NCBI RefSeq assembly: GCF_028735875.1
Contig: NZ_CP117834.1
Span: forward strand, 3,274,001 to 3,338,000
Length of the DNA stretch: 64,000 bases
Direction: 5' to 3'
From: Shouchella hunanensis
GTDB lineage: Bacteria; Bacillota; Bacilli; Bacillales; Bacillaceae_D
Part shown: positions 34,982 to 45,625 of the stretch, piece by piece
How the letters are laid out: the number at the start of each line of letters is the position of its first letter
Numbering within the stretch: position 1 is the stretch's first letter
The notes under the pieces: generated by a model
The model's database searches: none
Told to the model about the DNA's origin: nothing
Seen by the model: only the letters and a program-made list of their open reading frames with translations
Made by a program: the position numbers and the translations under genes

Positions 34982-35382
34982 AATGTAACGTCAGTTCCTT
35001 TATTTTCAGCAATGTCTTTTGCGCGTTGAACAGCTTCTTTTTTCGTCTTATACACGTGGCTAGGTTTTTGTGCACCTTCCGCTTGAACGGCCCAGCCATC
35101 GTCTCTTTTTTTAACAAGCTGATTGCGTTCATTTAACGTTGGAGAGGATTGTTTTTCCCTGTTTTTTGATGGTTTCATTTGACCATGTTTGTAAAACTGA
35201 TCAACATCCTCCTTAGGTGTATCCTCGTACCAGCTTTTTGCCTGCGAAATCGCAATTGGAATCGCATCTTTTTCTTCATAACCGTCATCTAGCATGGCAT
35301 TCCCAATTTCGATCGCTTTTTTCTTTATTGGTGCTTTCAACTGTTTTAAAGCAGGTGGGTATTGTTTCATGTCCCAAGGCAT
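34975..35382 (-). CDS. ydaT: General stress protein YdaT-like (ChaB-like plus DUF2188)
   Basis: A 135-residue protein in two parts: the N-terminal MPWDMKQYPPALKQL and KKAIEIGNAMLDDGYEEKDAIPIAISQAKSW resemble ChaB-like/YdaT regions, and the C-terminal part (about 85-135) is a DUF2188 unit with WAVQAEGAQKPSHVYKTKKEAVQRAKDIA. In B. subtilis ydaT belongs to the sigma-B general stress regulon. ATG 35382 follows AAGGAGTG. A sigma-B-type promoter with two mismatches in total lies directly upstream, in agreement with that regulation. Confidence 0.88.
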   Translation of the reverse strand: MPWDMKQYPPALKQLKAPIKKKAIEIGNAMLDDGYEEKDAIPIAISQAKSWYEDTPKEDVDQFYKHGQMKPSKNREKQSSPTLNERNQLVKKRDDGWAVQAEGAQKPSHVYKTKKEAVQRAKDIAENKGTDVTFQ

Positions 35383-35409
35383 CTTGCTTCACACTCCTTT
35401 TTAATGTTC

Positions 35410-35435
35410 ATAGCCGAGGATGGATTAGGTAAAAC
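35410..35435 (-). promoter_or_regulatory. Sigma-B-type promoter of ydaT
   Basis: On the minus strand GTTTTA (35435-35430), 14-base spacer, GGCTAT (35415-35410). Each box has one mismatch to GTTTAA/GGGTAT. The distance to the start codon is 27 bases. Confidence 0.65.
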
Positions 35436-35519
35436 AATTCTATCATTTTTTTCATTTAACATTAGTTGAAAGTCAACAGAATGTAGTTGCGAATAAAGTA
35501 GAAAAGGAGTGGCACAGGA

Positions 35520-36665
35520 GTGGATTTATTAAAAACGTCGTCAGCAAATGAAAGAGAGGAACGATTGCTGAAGCACATAAAACCGTTTAATAAAATAGGG
35601 GCACAACATGATCGAAAGCAAACGGTACCTATTGAAAACATACAAGTTTTGCGAGACTGCGGCTATGCTGCTTTAGCAGTGGAGAAGGAATTTGGTGGCT
35701 TGGAAGTACCGCTTTCGGAATGGCTTCGCCTACAAGAGCTTATCGCTAGAGAAGATGGTCCGACTGCTTTGAGCATTGGCTGGCATATGGGAACCATGTA
35801 TCAAGAAGCGCAAGAGAAAAACTGGCCTAAAATCCATCGTCAGCACGTGCTTAAAGCTGTTGTAAACAATGGCCTTTTACTAAATACCGCAGCCACTGAA
35901 AAAGCTACAGGAAGTCCAACGAGAGGTGGCGTTTTTCAAACATCAGCTAAAAAAACGTCTGAAGGCTGGCTGATTAACGGAGAAAAAACGTTCTACACTC
36001 TTGCCGAACATCTTGATTATTACCTTGTGCTTGCGACAATTGAAGAAGATGGATCAACAGGCGTATTTCTAATAAAAAAAGGCACAGAGGGCGTAACGAT
36101 CAACCCAACTTGGGATATGGTTGCAATGGGCTCAACAGGAAGTCATGACCTTGTATTGGATCAAGTCATATTACAAGAAGATGCGCTTTTAAAAGTCCAA
36201 GTACGAAAGGAACTGCCTCAAGCGTGGCTTTTGCACATTCCCGCATGTTACTTAGGAATTGGTTACGCAGCAATTCAAGAAGCCGCTACGTACGCCCGTA
36301 AGTATGCACCGAATAGTATAGGAAAACCGATTGCGACGATTCCGACTGTTCGCCAACGACTAGGCGAAGCGATGCTGCTTTATCAGCAAAGTCAAAGCAT
36401 TCTCTATGGTGTTTCAAAACAATGGGATGAAGCATCTATAGACGAACGTAAAACAATGCATTTGTCGTTTATGATGACAAAGCATAGTGTTGTCCAACAT
36501 GCAATTAACATGGTGGATCTTTCAATGAAAGTAGTGGGGGCACAAAGTCTAGCACATGCTTCACCTTTATCAAGGTATTATCGCAATGTTCGTGCTGGCT
36601 TACACAATCCACCAATGGACGATCAAACGGTTGAGTTTGCCGCAAAGACAGTATTAAACGAATAA
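35520..36665 (+). CDS. Acyl-CoA dehydrogenase family protein
   Basis: A 381-residue flavoprotein with the three acyl-CoA dehydrogenase parts: N-terminal helical domain (about 1-115, with EDGPTALSIGWHMG), middle beta domain (about 118-225, ATEKATGSPTRGG, GWLINGEKTFYT), and C-terminal helical domain (PLSRYYRNVRAGLHNPPMDDQT). The usual catalytic Glu position is hard to identify, so it may act as a monooxygenase-type (DszC/hydroxylase-like) member rather than a true beta-oxidation enzyme. GTG 35520 lies 11 bases after AAGGAG. Two small genes follow, one a heme/antibiotic-type monooxygenase, which supports an oxygenase context. Confidence 0.8.
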   Translation: MDLLKTSSANEREERLLKHIKPFNKIGAQHDRKQTVPIENIQVLRDCGYAALAVEKEFGGLEVPLSEWLRLQELIAREDGPTALSIGWHMGTMYQEAQEKNWPKIHRQHVLKAVVNNGLLLNTAATEKATGSPTRGGVFQTSAKKTSEGWLINGEKTFYTLAEHLDYYLVLATIEEDGSTGVFLIKKGTEGVTINPTWDMVAMGSTGSHDLVLDQVILQEDALLKVQVRKELPQAWLLHIPACYLGIGYAAIQEAATYARKYAPNSIGKPIATIPTVRQRLGEAMLLYQQSQSILYGVSKQWDEASIDERKTMHLSFMMTKHSVVQHAINMVDLSMKVVGAQSLAHASPLSRYYRNVRAGLHNPPMDDQTVEFAAKTVLNE

Positions 36666-36679
36666 AAGGAGAATTTAAC

Positions 36680-36988
36680 ATGTATGTGGTTCATTCTACT
36701 TTCAAAGCACCAGAGGATAAGGCAGAAGAAGTTATAGCTATCTATCGCAATCGTTCTAAAAAAGTTGATTCCGCCAATGGGTTTGTTTCCTTCCGTCTGT
36801 TACAGCATCATAAGCGACCGGGTGAGTTAACTGTAGAGCTACAATTTGAAACGAAAGAAGATTATCTTGAATGGGTACGGAGTCAAGAGTTTAAAGATAT
36901 CCATGATTTGGAGAAGAAATACCCAGATCAAGAGCTAGCGAATATTGTACCAACAGTTCGCCAGTTCGAGGTGATTATCAATGAATGA
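36680..36988 (+). CDS. Antibiotic biosynthesis monooxygenase/IsdG-like domain protein
   Basis: A 102-residue ferredoxin-like alpha+beta protein of the ABM superfamily. YVVHSTFKAPEDKAEEVIAIYRNRSKKVDSANGFVSFRLLQH is the usual first beta-alpha-beta unit, and ELQFETKEDYLEWVRSQEFKDIH the second. This pattern is typical of heme-degrading HmoA/HmoB/IsdG and of quinone monooxygenases. ATG 36680 is behind AAAGGAGA. Its end overlaps the next gene by 8 bases. The exact substrate is unknown. Confidence 0.82.
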   Translation: MYVVHSTFKAPEDKAEEVIAIYRNRSKKVDSANGFVSFRLLQHHKRPGELTVELQFETKEDYLEWVRSQEFKDIHDLEKKYPDQELANIVPTVRQFEVIINE

Positions 36989-37394
36989 ACGCCTGCCTCA
37001 TTATTATGAACCGATCGTCCAATCGATTGCTCAATCCATTTATCATGATTTTCCAAGCTTAGTTGAGCGATACGGCGAGAAGGGCTGGAAGCATACGATT
37101 GAAGACAATGAACACCATTTTCGCCATTTAGAAGCAGCGTATGCAATTCGTGATTCACAAGTGTTTGTTGATTATGCCATATGGTTAAATGGTATTTTAA
37201 CGAAACACGGCATGACAACATATTTACTCATTGATAATTTTGAACGAATTCCAGCTGCCATTGAAAAACAACTTGGTCAAGATAAGGAACAACAGTTCAC
37301 TCACTATATTTCAGCCGCCATTCAAGCCTTAAAAGCGACTGATGAATATGTGAAGAGAGAACGTGTTCCTTTCCGCGAAAAAAATAACGAATAG
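36981..37394 (+). CDS. Uncharacterised helical protein, last gene of the acyl-CoA dehydrogenase operon
   Basis: A 137-residue, all-helical protein, rich in His, Tyr and Glu. It includes KHTIEDNEHHFRHLEAAYAIRDSQVFVDYAIWLNGILTKHGM, which looks like the helical N-terminal input domains seen in some RsbR- or B12-associated proteins, and QQFTHYISAAIQALKATDEYVKRERVP. Several conserved-looking histidines could bind heme or metal. This is only an impression. ATG 36981 overlaps the ABM gene, so the two are translationally coupled. No family name can be given. Confidence 0.65.
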   Translation: MNERLPHYYEPIVQSIAQSIYHDFPSLVERYGEKGWKHTIEDNEHHFRHLEAAYAIRDSQVFVDYAIWLNGILTKHGMTTYLLIDNFERIPAAIEKQLGQDKEQQFTHYISAAIQALKATDEYVKRERVPFREKNNE

Positions 37395-37463
37395 TAAGTC
37401 AGTAAGCAAAGCAATAAATGGGATCCATGACGAGTCTGTAAAAATAAGGTTGTTCTTTACAAA

Positions 37464-37493
37464 GAGCGTACTCATAAAGAGTATGCTTTTTTT
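37464..37493 (+). terminator. Terminator of the acyl-CoA dehydrogenase operon
   Basis: AGCGTACTC (37465-37473) pairs with GAGTATGCT (37479-37487), one G-U, loop ATAAA; T7 follows. Confidence 0.85.
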
Positions 37494-37537
37494 GATTTTT
37501 AGCGATAGAATAGTTAGAAAAATTAAACATATAAAAG

Positions 37538-37566
37538 TTGACTGAATAATCACACCGAAGTATAAT
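37538..37566 (+). promoter_or_regulatory. Sigma-A promoter of the arabinose region
   Basis: TTGACT (37538-37543), exact 17-base spacer, consensus TATAAT (37561-37566). Between it and the start lies a small inverted repeat TTAAC-N6-GTTAA (37595-37610), a possible operator. No AraR-type ATTTGTACGTACAAAT box was found. Confidence 0.75.
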
Positions 37567-37594
37567 CCACTATAAGTAATGTATCTATTTTTAA

Positions 37595-39142
<1,548 letters not shown>

Positions 39143-39169
39143 TTAGCAGCTCGTTCGCATTTCTTTATT

Positions 39170-39183
39170 TGTAAGCGCTATCT
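39170..39183 (+). promoter_or_regulatory. Candidate cre (CcpA) site before the CUT1 binding-protein gene
   Basis: TGTAAGCGCTATCT matches 13 of 14 positions of TGWAARCGNTWNCA. It lies 34 bases before the start codon. Confidence 0.6.
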
Positions 39184-39216
39184 TTTTTTAAATGATGAAG
39201 AAAAGAGGTCGTTTCA

Positions 39217-40479
39217 ATGAAGCATTCCAAGTACTGGATCGTTGCGGCATGTGCGGTTGCGCTGTTGAGCGGTTGTACACGCTCAGCTGACACAATGGCA
39301 GATGGAAGAATAAAGCTCGATTATTGGGTGTTCCTGTCAGGCGGGGATTTGTCCTACATGGAAGCGATTGTTGACGAGTATAACAGCAGTCAAGATGAAG
39401 TCTATGTTGACATCATTTTGCAGGATTGGGATGACTATTACACCAAGATTGTTACGAGCGTAGCAGCTGATCGTGGACCGGATATTGGCATTTCCCATGC
39501 GGCTTCCTTGCCACAGTTAATGAATCAAGGACTGTTGCAGCCGGTTGAGGAGATGATGACGGGAGCTGGGTTAGATTTTAATCGGTTCCCTGAGAATATT
39601 CGTGATGCCGTCGAAGTAGAGGATGAGCTCTATGCTGTTCCAATTGATACACACCCATTTATTCTCTATATCAATACAGATTTAGCAGAAGAAGCGGGTT
39701 TGCTGAATGAGCAAGGACTGCCTGAGATCGAGTCGACTCCAACGGGATTATCGGATTATTTTGCGGCAGCGAAAGAAGCGCTCCCTGATAAGACCCCATT
39801 AGCCATTTCAACAGGAGGTGTCGATACGTATCGGTGGTGGTGGACCGTCTACTTCCAAATGGGTGGAACTCCAATCTTCTCAGATGATTTGCGTGAACCT
39901 GAAATTACATTAGATCGAGACATAGCAATTCAAGCTGCGGAATACATTCATAATTTCTTCGGAGATGTTATCCCGATGCATATTGGTGATTTTTATGAAA
40001 CCTTTCAGGCTGGAAACGCCGTTGGGATGATGACGGGTGTATGGGCAACGGGCATCTGGGAAGCTGCTGATCTAAATTTTACGGCCATGCCAATTCCTCA
40101 ATCATTTGATGTTGAAGCTGCCCAAGGTGACGCACATACATTGATTGTTCCGATTAAAGAAGAACAATCTTCTGAGCGAAAACAAGCGATTGCTGAATTT
40201 ATTTCGTTCGTTAGCGATGAAGGGGCTGAGTGGGCGAAGGCAGGTCATATACCCGCTCGAACCGATGTGGTAGAGTCATCTGAATTCCAAGACCAGCCGT
40301 TTCGCGCAGATTATGCGGAGGTCGCATCAAAGGTCGTGTTTACAAACAAAACGATTTATCAAAATCCAGCTGAAACAGACATGATTCGTGCGCTAGATGA
40401 GATTATGAGCAATCGCCTAACGCCAGAAGCTGGAATTGATCAAATGTTGAAGGCTCTTGCTGTAACGACAAGACAATAA
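39217..40479 (+). CDS. Sugar ABC transporter substrate-binding lipoprotein (CUT1, AraN-like)
   Basis: A 420-residue solute-binding protein of the family-1 (malto-oligosaccharide/arabinose) type. The signal peptide ends in lipobox LLSGC with Cys20. The mature part begins KLDYWVFLSGGDLSYMEAIVDEYN, typical of this class, with later motifs PDIGISHAA, and VGMMTGVWATGIW. It is followed by two permease genes. By context it binds arabino-oligosaccharides and parallels B. subtilis AraN. ATG 39217 follows AAAGAGG. Confidence 0.87.
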   Translation: MKHSKYWIVAACAVALLSGCTRSADTMADGRIKLDYWVFLSGGDLSYMEAIVDEYNSSQDEVYVDIILQDWDDYYTKIVTSVAADRGPDIGISHAASLPQLMNQGLLQPVEEMMTGAGLDFNRFPENIRDAVEVEDELYAVPIDTHPFILYINTDLAEEAGLLNEQGLPEIESTPTGLSDYFAAAKEALPDKTPLAISTGGVDTYRWWWTVYFQMGGTPIFSDDLREPEITLDRDIAIQAAEYIHNFFGDVIPMHIGDFYETFQAGNAVGMMTGVWATGIWEAADLNFTAMPIPQSFDVEAAQGDAHTLIVPIKEEQSSERKQAIAEFISFVSDEGAEWAKAGHIPARTDVVESSEFQDQPFRADYAEVASKVVFTNKTIYQNPAETDMIRALDEIMSNRLTPEAGIDQMLKALAVTTRQ

Positions 40480-40512
40480 GCTGTGGCAAGTACCCGCTGA
40501 GGAGGGCATGAA

Positions 40513-41394
40513 ATGAAAAAGTTAACGTGGAAAGACGATCTCCGTCCCGTTCCGTTTTTGCTTGCTTTCTTTGTTGCTTATGTGCTTTTTACGATTTACC
40601 CAATCTTTAAAGGGATGCAGATGAGCTTCTTTAATTGGACGTTAATTGAACAGCAAGAGTTTATTGGGATGACCCATTACATCAATGTGTTAAGTGATCC
40701 GAATTTCTGGGAAGCATTTGGAAACACCTCATTATTCGTTCTGTTGTCAACGCCGACAATGGTCATTCTTGCTTTAGGGCTAGCGCTAATGGCGAATTTA
40801 AATACGCGCCTGCAAACGTTTTTTCGGGGCTCGTTCTTTATCCCAAGCATTTTGAGTGTATCGGTTATCTCGTTTGTCGCGATCTTCATGCTTCAGCCAT
40901 ACACCGGCGTTGTGAATAATCTCTTACAGGCCGTCGGTCTTGATGCAGAACCGTTTTGGCTAGCGACCCCTTCACTTGCTTGGGTGAGTATTATCGCAGT
41001 CACGCTCTGGTGGACGGTCGGTTTTAATATGATTTTATTTTTAACGGCGCTCCAAGGAATTCCTGAGGAACTATATGAAGCTGCTGAAGTTGACGGGGCA
41101 ACAAGGCAGCAGATGTTTTGGCAGATCACATTGCCACAGCTTCTCCCAATCGGTCGCTTAATCTTACTGCTCCAAGTCCTTGCTTCGTTTAAAGTTTTTG
41201 CACAAATTCTTTTAATTACTGATGGAGGGCCCGGGACAACAACACGGCCAATCATCTTGTACATCTATGAAATGGGCTTCCAACGTTATGATTTAGGTTA
41301 CGCTGCAGCGATGTCTTATCTATTGTTTATGGTGTTGTTGGTGCTGTCTGTTATTCAATTGCGCTTAGGCGGAAAAGAGGGGAGAATGCTATGA
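40513..41394 (+). CDS. Sugar ABC transporter permease (AraP-like)
   Basis: A 293-residue inner-membrane permease (CUT1 MalF type) with about six spans. The cytoplasmic EAA loop is seen at EAAEVDGATRQQMFWQITLP, the contact for the ATPase. ATG 40513 follows GAGGAGGG. Its stop overlaps the next permease start (ATGA). The N-terminus begins with a Lys/Trp-rich segment before TM1. It pairs with the following gene to form a heterodimeric channel. Confidence 0.9.
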   Translation: MKKLTWKDDLRPVPFLLAFFVAYVLFTIYPIFKGMQMSFFNWTLIEQQEFIGMTHYINVLSDPNFWEAFGNTSLFVLLSTPTMVILALGLALMANLNTRLQTFFRGSFFIPSILSVSVISFVAIFMLQPYTGVVNNLLQAVGLDAEPFWLATPSLAWVSIIAVTLWWTVGFNMILFLTALQGIPEELYEAAEVDGATRQQMFWQITLPQLLPIGRLILLLQVLASFKVFAQILLITDGGPGTTTRPIILYIYEMGFQRYDLGYAAAMSYLLFMVLLVLSVIQLRLGGKEGRML

Positions 41395-42233
41395 GCCAGT
41401 CTGTGCTGACAACAAAACGTGATCCGTTTCGCTGGTTAAAGGTGTCTATTGCTTTTCTGTCTGCGCTTGCCTTTTTATTCCCCATCGTCTGGATGTTTTT
41501 TGTGTCAATGAAGCCAGAGGGAACGGCAGCAAGCTCAGCCATCGATTGGTTTTTGCCGCCCTATACATTTAGCAACTACGTCAACATCATTGCCGGGAGC
41601 GACGTGTTTTTATGGATTTGGAATAGCTTCTTTGTTGGCGCGGTGACGACTTTGCTGACGCTTGTATTAACATCAATGGCGGCATTCGCTTTTTCGAAAA
41701 TGCGCTTTCGCTATCGAAAAGCACTTTACCTATTCTTTCTTGCTGGGTTAATGGTGCCGGGAGAAGCAATGATCATCCCCCTTTATGAAATAGTCGGATC
41801 AATGGGTTTGCTTGATACGTATGCGGGCTTAATTCTTCCTGGTATTGCTGCTCCTCTTGGTGTCATTATCTTAAAGAGCTTCTTTGATGGAGTTCCAAAT
41901 GAGCTAATTGAAAGTGCTAGGCTAGATGGCTGTAGCGATTTCCGCCTGTATTGGAGTATTGTATTACCCCTTGCAAAAGCTGCGGTGGCGGCGGTAGGAA
42001 TTTTAACCTTTATCGGTTCATGGAACAATTTTCTCTGGCCATATTTAGCGATTATTTCTGAGGCTCTTTATACGCTGCCAGTCGGTATACCGATGTTTAA
42101 CTCAAATTATTCAGAAACGTATATATTGCCGATGACTGTAAACGCCATTGCATCACTACCTGTCATTATTGCATTCCTCTTTTTTGAGAAGCAGATTGTA
42201 AAAGGGGTAAGTTTCTCGGGAATAAAAGGGTGA
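41391..42233 (+). CDS. Sugar ABC transporter permease (AraQ-like)
   Basis: A 280-residue CUT1 permease of the MalG type with six spans. The EAA-type loop is ESARLDGCSDFRLYWSIVLPLAK. It overlaps the previous gene by 4 bases. No ATP-binding protein gene follows; in Bacillus such transporters use the shared ATPase MsmX, encoded elsewhere. The order binding protein-permease-permease equals araN-araP-araQ. Confidence 0.9.
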   Translation: MSQSVLTTKRDPFRWLKVSIAFLSALAFLFPIVWMFFVSMKPEGTAASSAIDWFLPPYTFSNYVNIIAGSDVFLWIWNSFFVGAVTTLLTLVLTSMAAFAFSKMRFRYRKALYLFFLAGLMVPGEAMIIPLYEIVGSMGLLDTYAGLILPGIAAPLGVIILKSFFDGVPNELIESARLDGCSDFRLYWSIVLPLAKAAVAAVGILTFIGSWNNFLWPYLAIISEALYTLPVGIPMFNSNYSETYILPMTVNAIASLPVIIAFLFFEKQIVKGVSFSGIKG

Positions 42234-42258
42234 AATCAAAGGGAAAGGGTGATGATTT

Positions 42259-42906
42259 TTGGAGGCTGCTGGTTTAAGAGGAATTGCCTTGCGTATTTGC
42301 GACTGGATCGTGCGCTTAGCTTATGTAAATGGTCTTTGGCTTGGTTTTTCCTTACTAGGCGGCGTGGTTTTAGGTTTTTTTCCAGCGCTGCGAGCAATGT
42401 TTGTGGTAATGAGGAAATGGTGCATGGATGAAGATGATTTTTCACTTGTTCCTTTGTTCTTCATAGAGTGGAAGCGCTTTTTTTGGCAGGCGAACAAACT
42501 TGGCTACACGGTTTTAAGCATAGGAGCTGTTCTTGTTCTCGATTATATGATCGTGATGCAGCTTGCGTTTACTGGTTCTCAAGCAGTAGCGGCATTTCTT
42601 ATTTTGTGCCTGATTGTGTACGGATTAATGCTGCTGTTTATCGGTCCTGCTTTCGTCCATTACCCTAAGCAATCCCTCTATCCATTTTTGAAAAATGTCA
42701 TGCTGTACGCCATCGCTTCGCTGTCTTATGCGCTTATAATGGGACTTTTTTTAAGCATAAGTTTGATTTTATTCTTACTGGTTCCACCGGCTGCAGTGTG
42801 CTTTGGTGGAAGTCTATTCGCTTGGATTACAACACATGTTAGCTTGCGCGCATTTGAACGTACAAATCAAATAATCGATTCAACGAGAGAGGCTGAAACG
42901 ATATGA
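42259..42906 (+). CDS. YesL-like DUF624 membrane protein
   Basis: A 215-residue membrane protein with four or five spans, matching the DUF624/YesL family that is very often found with CUT1 sugar transporters. Typical are the segment [18 protein letters not shown] in the first half and the [22 protein letters not shown] stretch. Its function is unknown. TTG 42259 is 7 bases after AAAGGGTG. Its stop overlaps the next start (ATGA). The position between the permeases and the second GH51 suggests a helper role in uptake or regulation. Confidence 0.85.
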   Translation: MEAAGLRGIALRICDWIVRLAYVNGLWLGFSLLGGVVLGFFPALRAMFVVMRKWCMDEDDFSLVPLFFIEWKRFFWQANKLGYTVLSIGAVLVLDYMIVMQLAFTGSQAVAAFLILCLIVYGLMLLFIGPAFVHYPKQSLYPFLKNVMLYAIASLSYALIMGLFLSISLILFLLVPPAAVCFGGSLFAWITTHVSLRAFERTNQIIDSTREAETI

Positions 42907-44360
42907 CAAACAGTGTCAGAGCTACCATTGATTTAGAGAAAGCTGGATCTAAGATTAATTCAGCCATTTACGGGCATTTTGCTGAACATTTGGGGAGATG
43001 TATATACGAAGGGATCTGGGTTGGTGAAGACTCCCTCATTCCGAATAAAAAGGGACTCCGAACGGATGTATTAACAGCGTTGAAAGAGCTGCAAATCCCG
43101 GTTTTACGCTGGCCAGGAGGGTGTTTTGCCGATGAGTATCATTGGAAAGATGGCATTGGCCCCCGTGAAAAAAGAAGGAAAATGGTTAATACCCATTGGG
43201 GCGGAACGGTGGAAACGAATCAATTTGGCACGCATGAATTTATGTTGTTATGCGAAGAGATTGGAGCAGCCCCGTATATTAATGGAAATGTGGGTAGCGG
43301 CGAAGTGCTTGAGATGCAGGAATGGGTGGAATATTTAACTGCTTCAGAGGGAAGTCCGCTGGCAGACCAGCGGGCGAAAAACGGCCGAGCTGAACCGTGG
43401 GACCTTCCTTACTTCGGTGTCGGTAATGAAAGCTGGGGTTGTGGTGGTCATATGCGCCCAGAGTATTATGCTGATTTATACAGACGTTATCAAACCTATG
43501 TGCGAAAATACGGCGACAAACCCATTTATAAAATTGCCTGTGGTGCAAATGTCGATGATTACAACTGGACGGAGGTTTTAATGAAACAAGCGGCAGCGTA
43601 TATGGACGGACTGACTTTACATTATTATACGGTGCCTAGTACATGGCAAAACAAAGGGGCTGCCACAGGGTTCAGTGAACAGGAATGGGATGAGACGATT
43701 CAGAAAGCACTGCATATGGACGAATTAATTACAAAACATAGCGCGATAATGGACGAATACGACCCAGAAAAACGTGTTGGTTTAATCGTAGACGAGTGGG
43801 GCACTTGGTACGATGTGGAACCTGGAACAAATCCGGGCTTCTTGTTCCAACAAAACAGTATCCGCGATGCGCTTGTTGCAGGTGTGACCTTGAATATTTT
43901 TAATCACCATGCAGACCGTGTGCACATGGCTAATTTAGCACAAACAATAAACGTGCTTCAGTCGATTGTTTTGACAGAAGGCGACAAGATGCTTAAAACG
44001 CCTACTTACCATGTGTTTGATCTTTATAAAGTCCACCAAGGTGGGAGAGTCTTACCTATTGAGCTAATCGGGGAAGGATTACATCTATCGGCATCTTCTG
44101 ATCCCTTGGGCAAGACACATATTAGTGTCTGTAATCTCTCCCAATGGGAACCTGTGTCCCTAGAACTAGCCATTAACGGAGAGGCTGATTCAGTTCAGTG
44201 GCAAGCAACGATTTTAACCGGTGACAGACGAGATGCTCATAATACGTTTGAGCAGCCTAATCGAGTCAGTCCTAAACCGTTTACAGACTTTAAGATGGAA
44301 AATAATCAGCTTATTGCAGCAATGCCACCCATGTCAGTTGCCGTCTTTTCACTTGTATGA
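42903..44360 (+). CDS. Intracellular alpha-L-arabinofuranosidase, GH51 (second copy)
   Basis: A 485-residue GH51 enzyme, clearly different from the first copy. The acid/base Glu176 is in GVGNESWG and the nucleophile Glu298 in [11 protein letters not shown]-terminal [24 protein letters not shown] is the family start. No signal peptide. It likely handles a different linkage or chain type, like AbfA/Xsa (AbfB) pairs in B. subtilis. It overlaps its neighbours on both sides by 4 bases, so it is translationally coupled with YesL and the Cys-rich protein. Confidence 0.92.
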   Translation: MTNSVRATIDLEKAGSKINSAIYGHFAEHLGRCIYEGIWVGEDSLIPNKKGLRTDVLTALKELQIPVLRWPGGCFADEYHWKDGIGPREKRRKMVNTHWGGTVETNQFGTHEFMLLCEEIGAAPYINGNVGSGEVLEMQEWVEYLTASEGSPLADQRAKNGRAEPWDLPYFGVGNESWGCGGHMRPEYYADLYRRYQTYVRKYGDKPIYKIACGANVDDYNWTEVLMKQAAAYMDGLTLHYYTVPSTWQNKGAATGFSEQEWDETIQKALHMDELITKHSAIMDEYDPEKRVGLIVDEWGTWYDVEPGTNPGFLFQQNSIRDALVAGVTLNIFNHHADRVHMANLAQTINVLQSIVLTEGDKMLKTPTYHVFDLYKVHQGGRVLPIELIGEGLHLSASSDPLGKTHISVCNLSQWEPVSLELAINGEADSVQWQATILTGDRRDAHNTFEQPNRVSPKPFTDFKMENNQLIAAMPPMSVAVFSLV

Positions 44361-44593
44361 GCTGCCATAGATGCCCAGAAAAACTGGGTAAAAGCGAGAT
44401 CCAGCAGCAAATTGCTGAGCAATTGGCATTTGAAACCAATTTAGTGAGTGAGGAAGTAGCTGTAAGTCGATTAGCCATCTGTGAAAGCTGTGAGCAGTTG
44501 ATTGACGATAATACATGTGGGTTATGCGGATGTTACATTCATTTTCGAGCAAGGTTGGCAGCAAAAAATTGTCCTGCAAATAAGAGCTGGTAA
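44357..44593 (+). CDS. Small Cys-rich, probably zinc-binding protein (DUF6171-like)
   Basis: A 78-residue protein with eight cysteines in paired arrangement: Cys3/Cys6 (CHRC), Cys42/Cys45 (CESC), Cys54/Cys57/Cys59 (CGLCGC) and Cys72. This suggests two zinc sites. It resembles small proteins that carry the CxxC...CGxCGC pattern (DUF6171 type), of unknown role. ATG 44357 overlaps the second GH51 stop by 4 bases, so it is expressed with the arabinose enzymes. Nothing in the sequence shows what it does. Confidence 0.75.
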   Translation: MSCHRCPEKLGKSEIQQQIAEQLAFETNLVSEEVAVSRLAICESCEQLIDDNTCGLCGCYIHFRARLAAKNCPANKSW

Positions 44594-44603
44594 TGGGCTA
44601 GGG

Positions 44604-44632
44604 TTGTTGCGTCTAGCTCCATTCATTATACT
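44604..44632 (+). promoter_or_regulatory. Candidate sigma-A promoter of the ArsR-type regulator
   Basis: TTGTTG (44604-44609), exact 17-base spacer, TATACT (44627-44632), 26 bases before the start at 44658. Confidence 0.45.
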
Positions 44633-44657
44633 TAGACTAATGAGCAGATAGTAGAAA

Positions 44658-45575
44658 ATGGGTGGAGAAATGGAACTAGAATTAGATTTAACAGAACATT
44701 CGCTTCCTGTCTATGAAGCGTTAGCAAGCCGAATACGCTTAAATGTATTGCGTCTGCTAGCAGAACGGGCACTGAATATTCGTGAGCTCGCTGAATCACA
44801 GCAAGTGAGCAGTGCTATCATGACGAAACATGTGCAAAAACTAGAAAAAGCAGGATTGATTCAAACCGAGCAAGTGCGCGGAAGAGCTGGCATGCAGAAG
44901 GTATGCAAACTACGGGTGAAACAAGCAGGAATTCTATTCCCAGAAGGCGCTACCTCTGTCCGTTCTTATCATGAAAGCCATGTATCCGTTGGCCATTTCA
45001 CTGATTTTCAAGTAGAACCAACGTGTGGACTAGCGACTGGCGAAGCAATTATTGGGGAGTTTGATGAGCCAAGGTATTTCCTTGACCCCATGAGGGTAAA
45101 TGCAAAAATCTTGTGGTTTTATAAAGGGTTTGTTGAATACAAGCTATCTAACTTTATGCATGCTGGAGAGAAACCAAAAGAATTACAAATCTCATTAGAA
45201 TTGTCATCAGAAGCGCCTTTTACGAATGAAAACTGGCCGTCTGATATTTCATTTTATTTAAATGAGACAAATCTCGGTCAATGGAGAAGCCCTGGAGATT
45301 TTGGCGACCAACCAGGTAAATATACACCCGCATGGTGGCCGCGGACAATTAATCAATATGGCCTATTAAAGGTCATCCGAATTACCGAAGCAGGGACCTT
45401 TATTGATGGCAAACAGCTGTCAATCGTGACAATTGATGATGTGGCTATTCGCAACAAAGTATGGACATTTAAAGTGGCGGTAGAGGACGGCGGGAAAATT
45501 GGTGGCGTCACTTTATTTGGTTCCTCATTTGGCAACTACAATCAAGACATGGTTTTCCGTTTGTATTATGAGTAA
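44658..45575 (+). CDS. ArsR-type regulator with large C-terminal sensor-like domain
   Basis: A 305-residue protein. An N-terminal winged helix-turn-helix of the ArsR type (about 10-80, LASRIRLNVLRLLAERALNIRELAESQQVSSAIMTKHVQKLEKAGLI) is followed by a C-terminal beta-rich domain of about 200 residues (FQVEPTCGLATGEAIIGEF, WPSDISFYLNETNLGQWRSPGDFGD, WWPRTINQYGLLKVI). This resembles predicted regulators of COG4189 type; the beta domain may bind sugar, but that is inference. The start is ATG 44658 or ATG 44670 (unclear ribosome sites). It follows the arabinofuranosidase unit and is probably its local regulator together with the AraC-type gene. Confidence 0.75.
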   Translation: MGGEMELELDLTEHSLPVYEALASRIRLNVLRLLAERALNIRELAESQQVSSAIMTKHVQKLEKAGLIQTEQVRGRAGMQKVCKLRVKQAGILFPEGATSVRSYHESHVSVGHFTDFQVEPTCGLATGEAIIGEFDEPRYFLDPMRVNAKILWFYKGFVEYKLSNFMHAGEKPKELQISLELSSEAPFTNENWPSDISFYLNETNLGQWRSPGDFGDQPGKYTPAWWPRTINQYGLLKVIRITEAGTFIDGKQLSIVTIDDVAIRNKVWTFKVAVEDGGKIGGVTLFGSSFGNYNQDMVFRLYYE

Positions 45576-45583
45576 TGAGTTGC

Positions 45584-45606
45584 AGCGGAGGCGCTTTGCC
45601 TCCGCT
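45584..45606 (+). terminator. Hairpin after the ArsR-type gene
   Basis: Perfect 9-bp stem AGCGGAGGC (45584-45592) / GCCTCCGCT (45598-45606) with a GCTTT loop but no T-run; a weak terminator or an mRNA-end stabiliser. Confidence 0.45.
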
Positions 45607-45625
45607 TAAACTGAAAGGAGCACAA

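Noticed and set aside
42471-42484. cre-like TGGAAGCGCTTTTT inside the YesL-like gene.
   Set aside because: Coding sequence, with a G at a W position and a poor right end.
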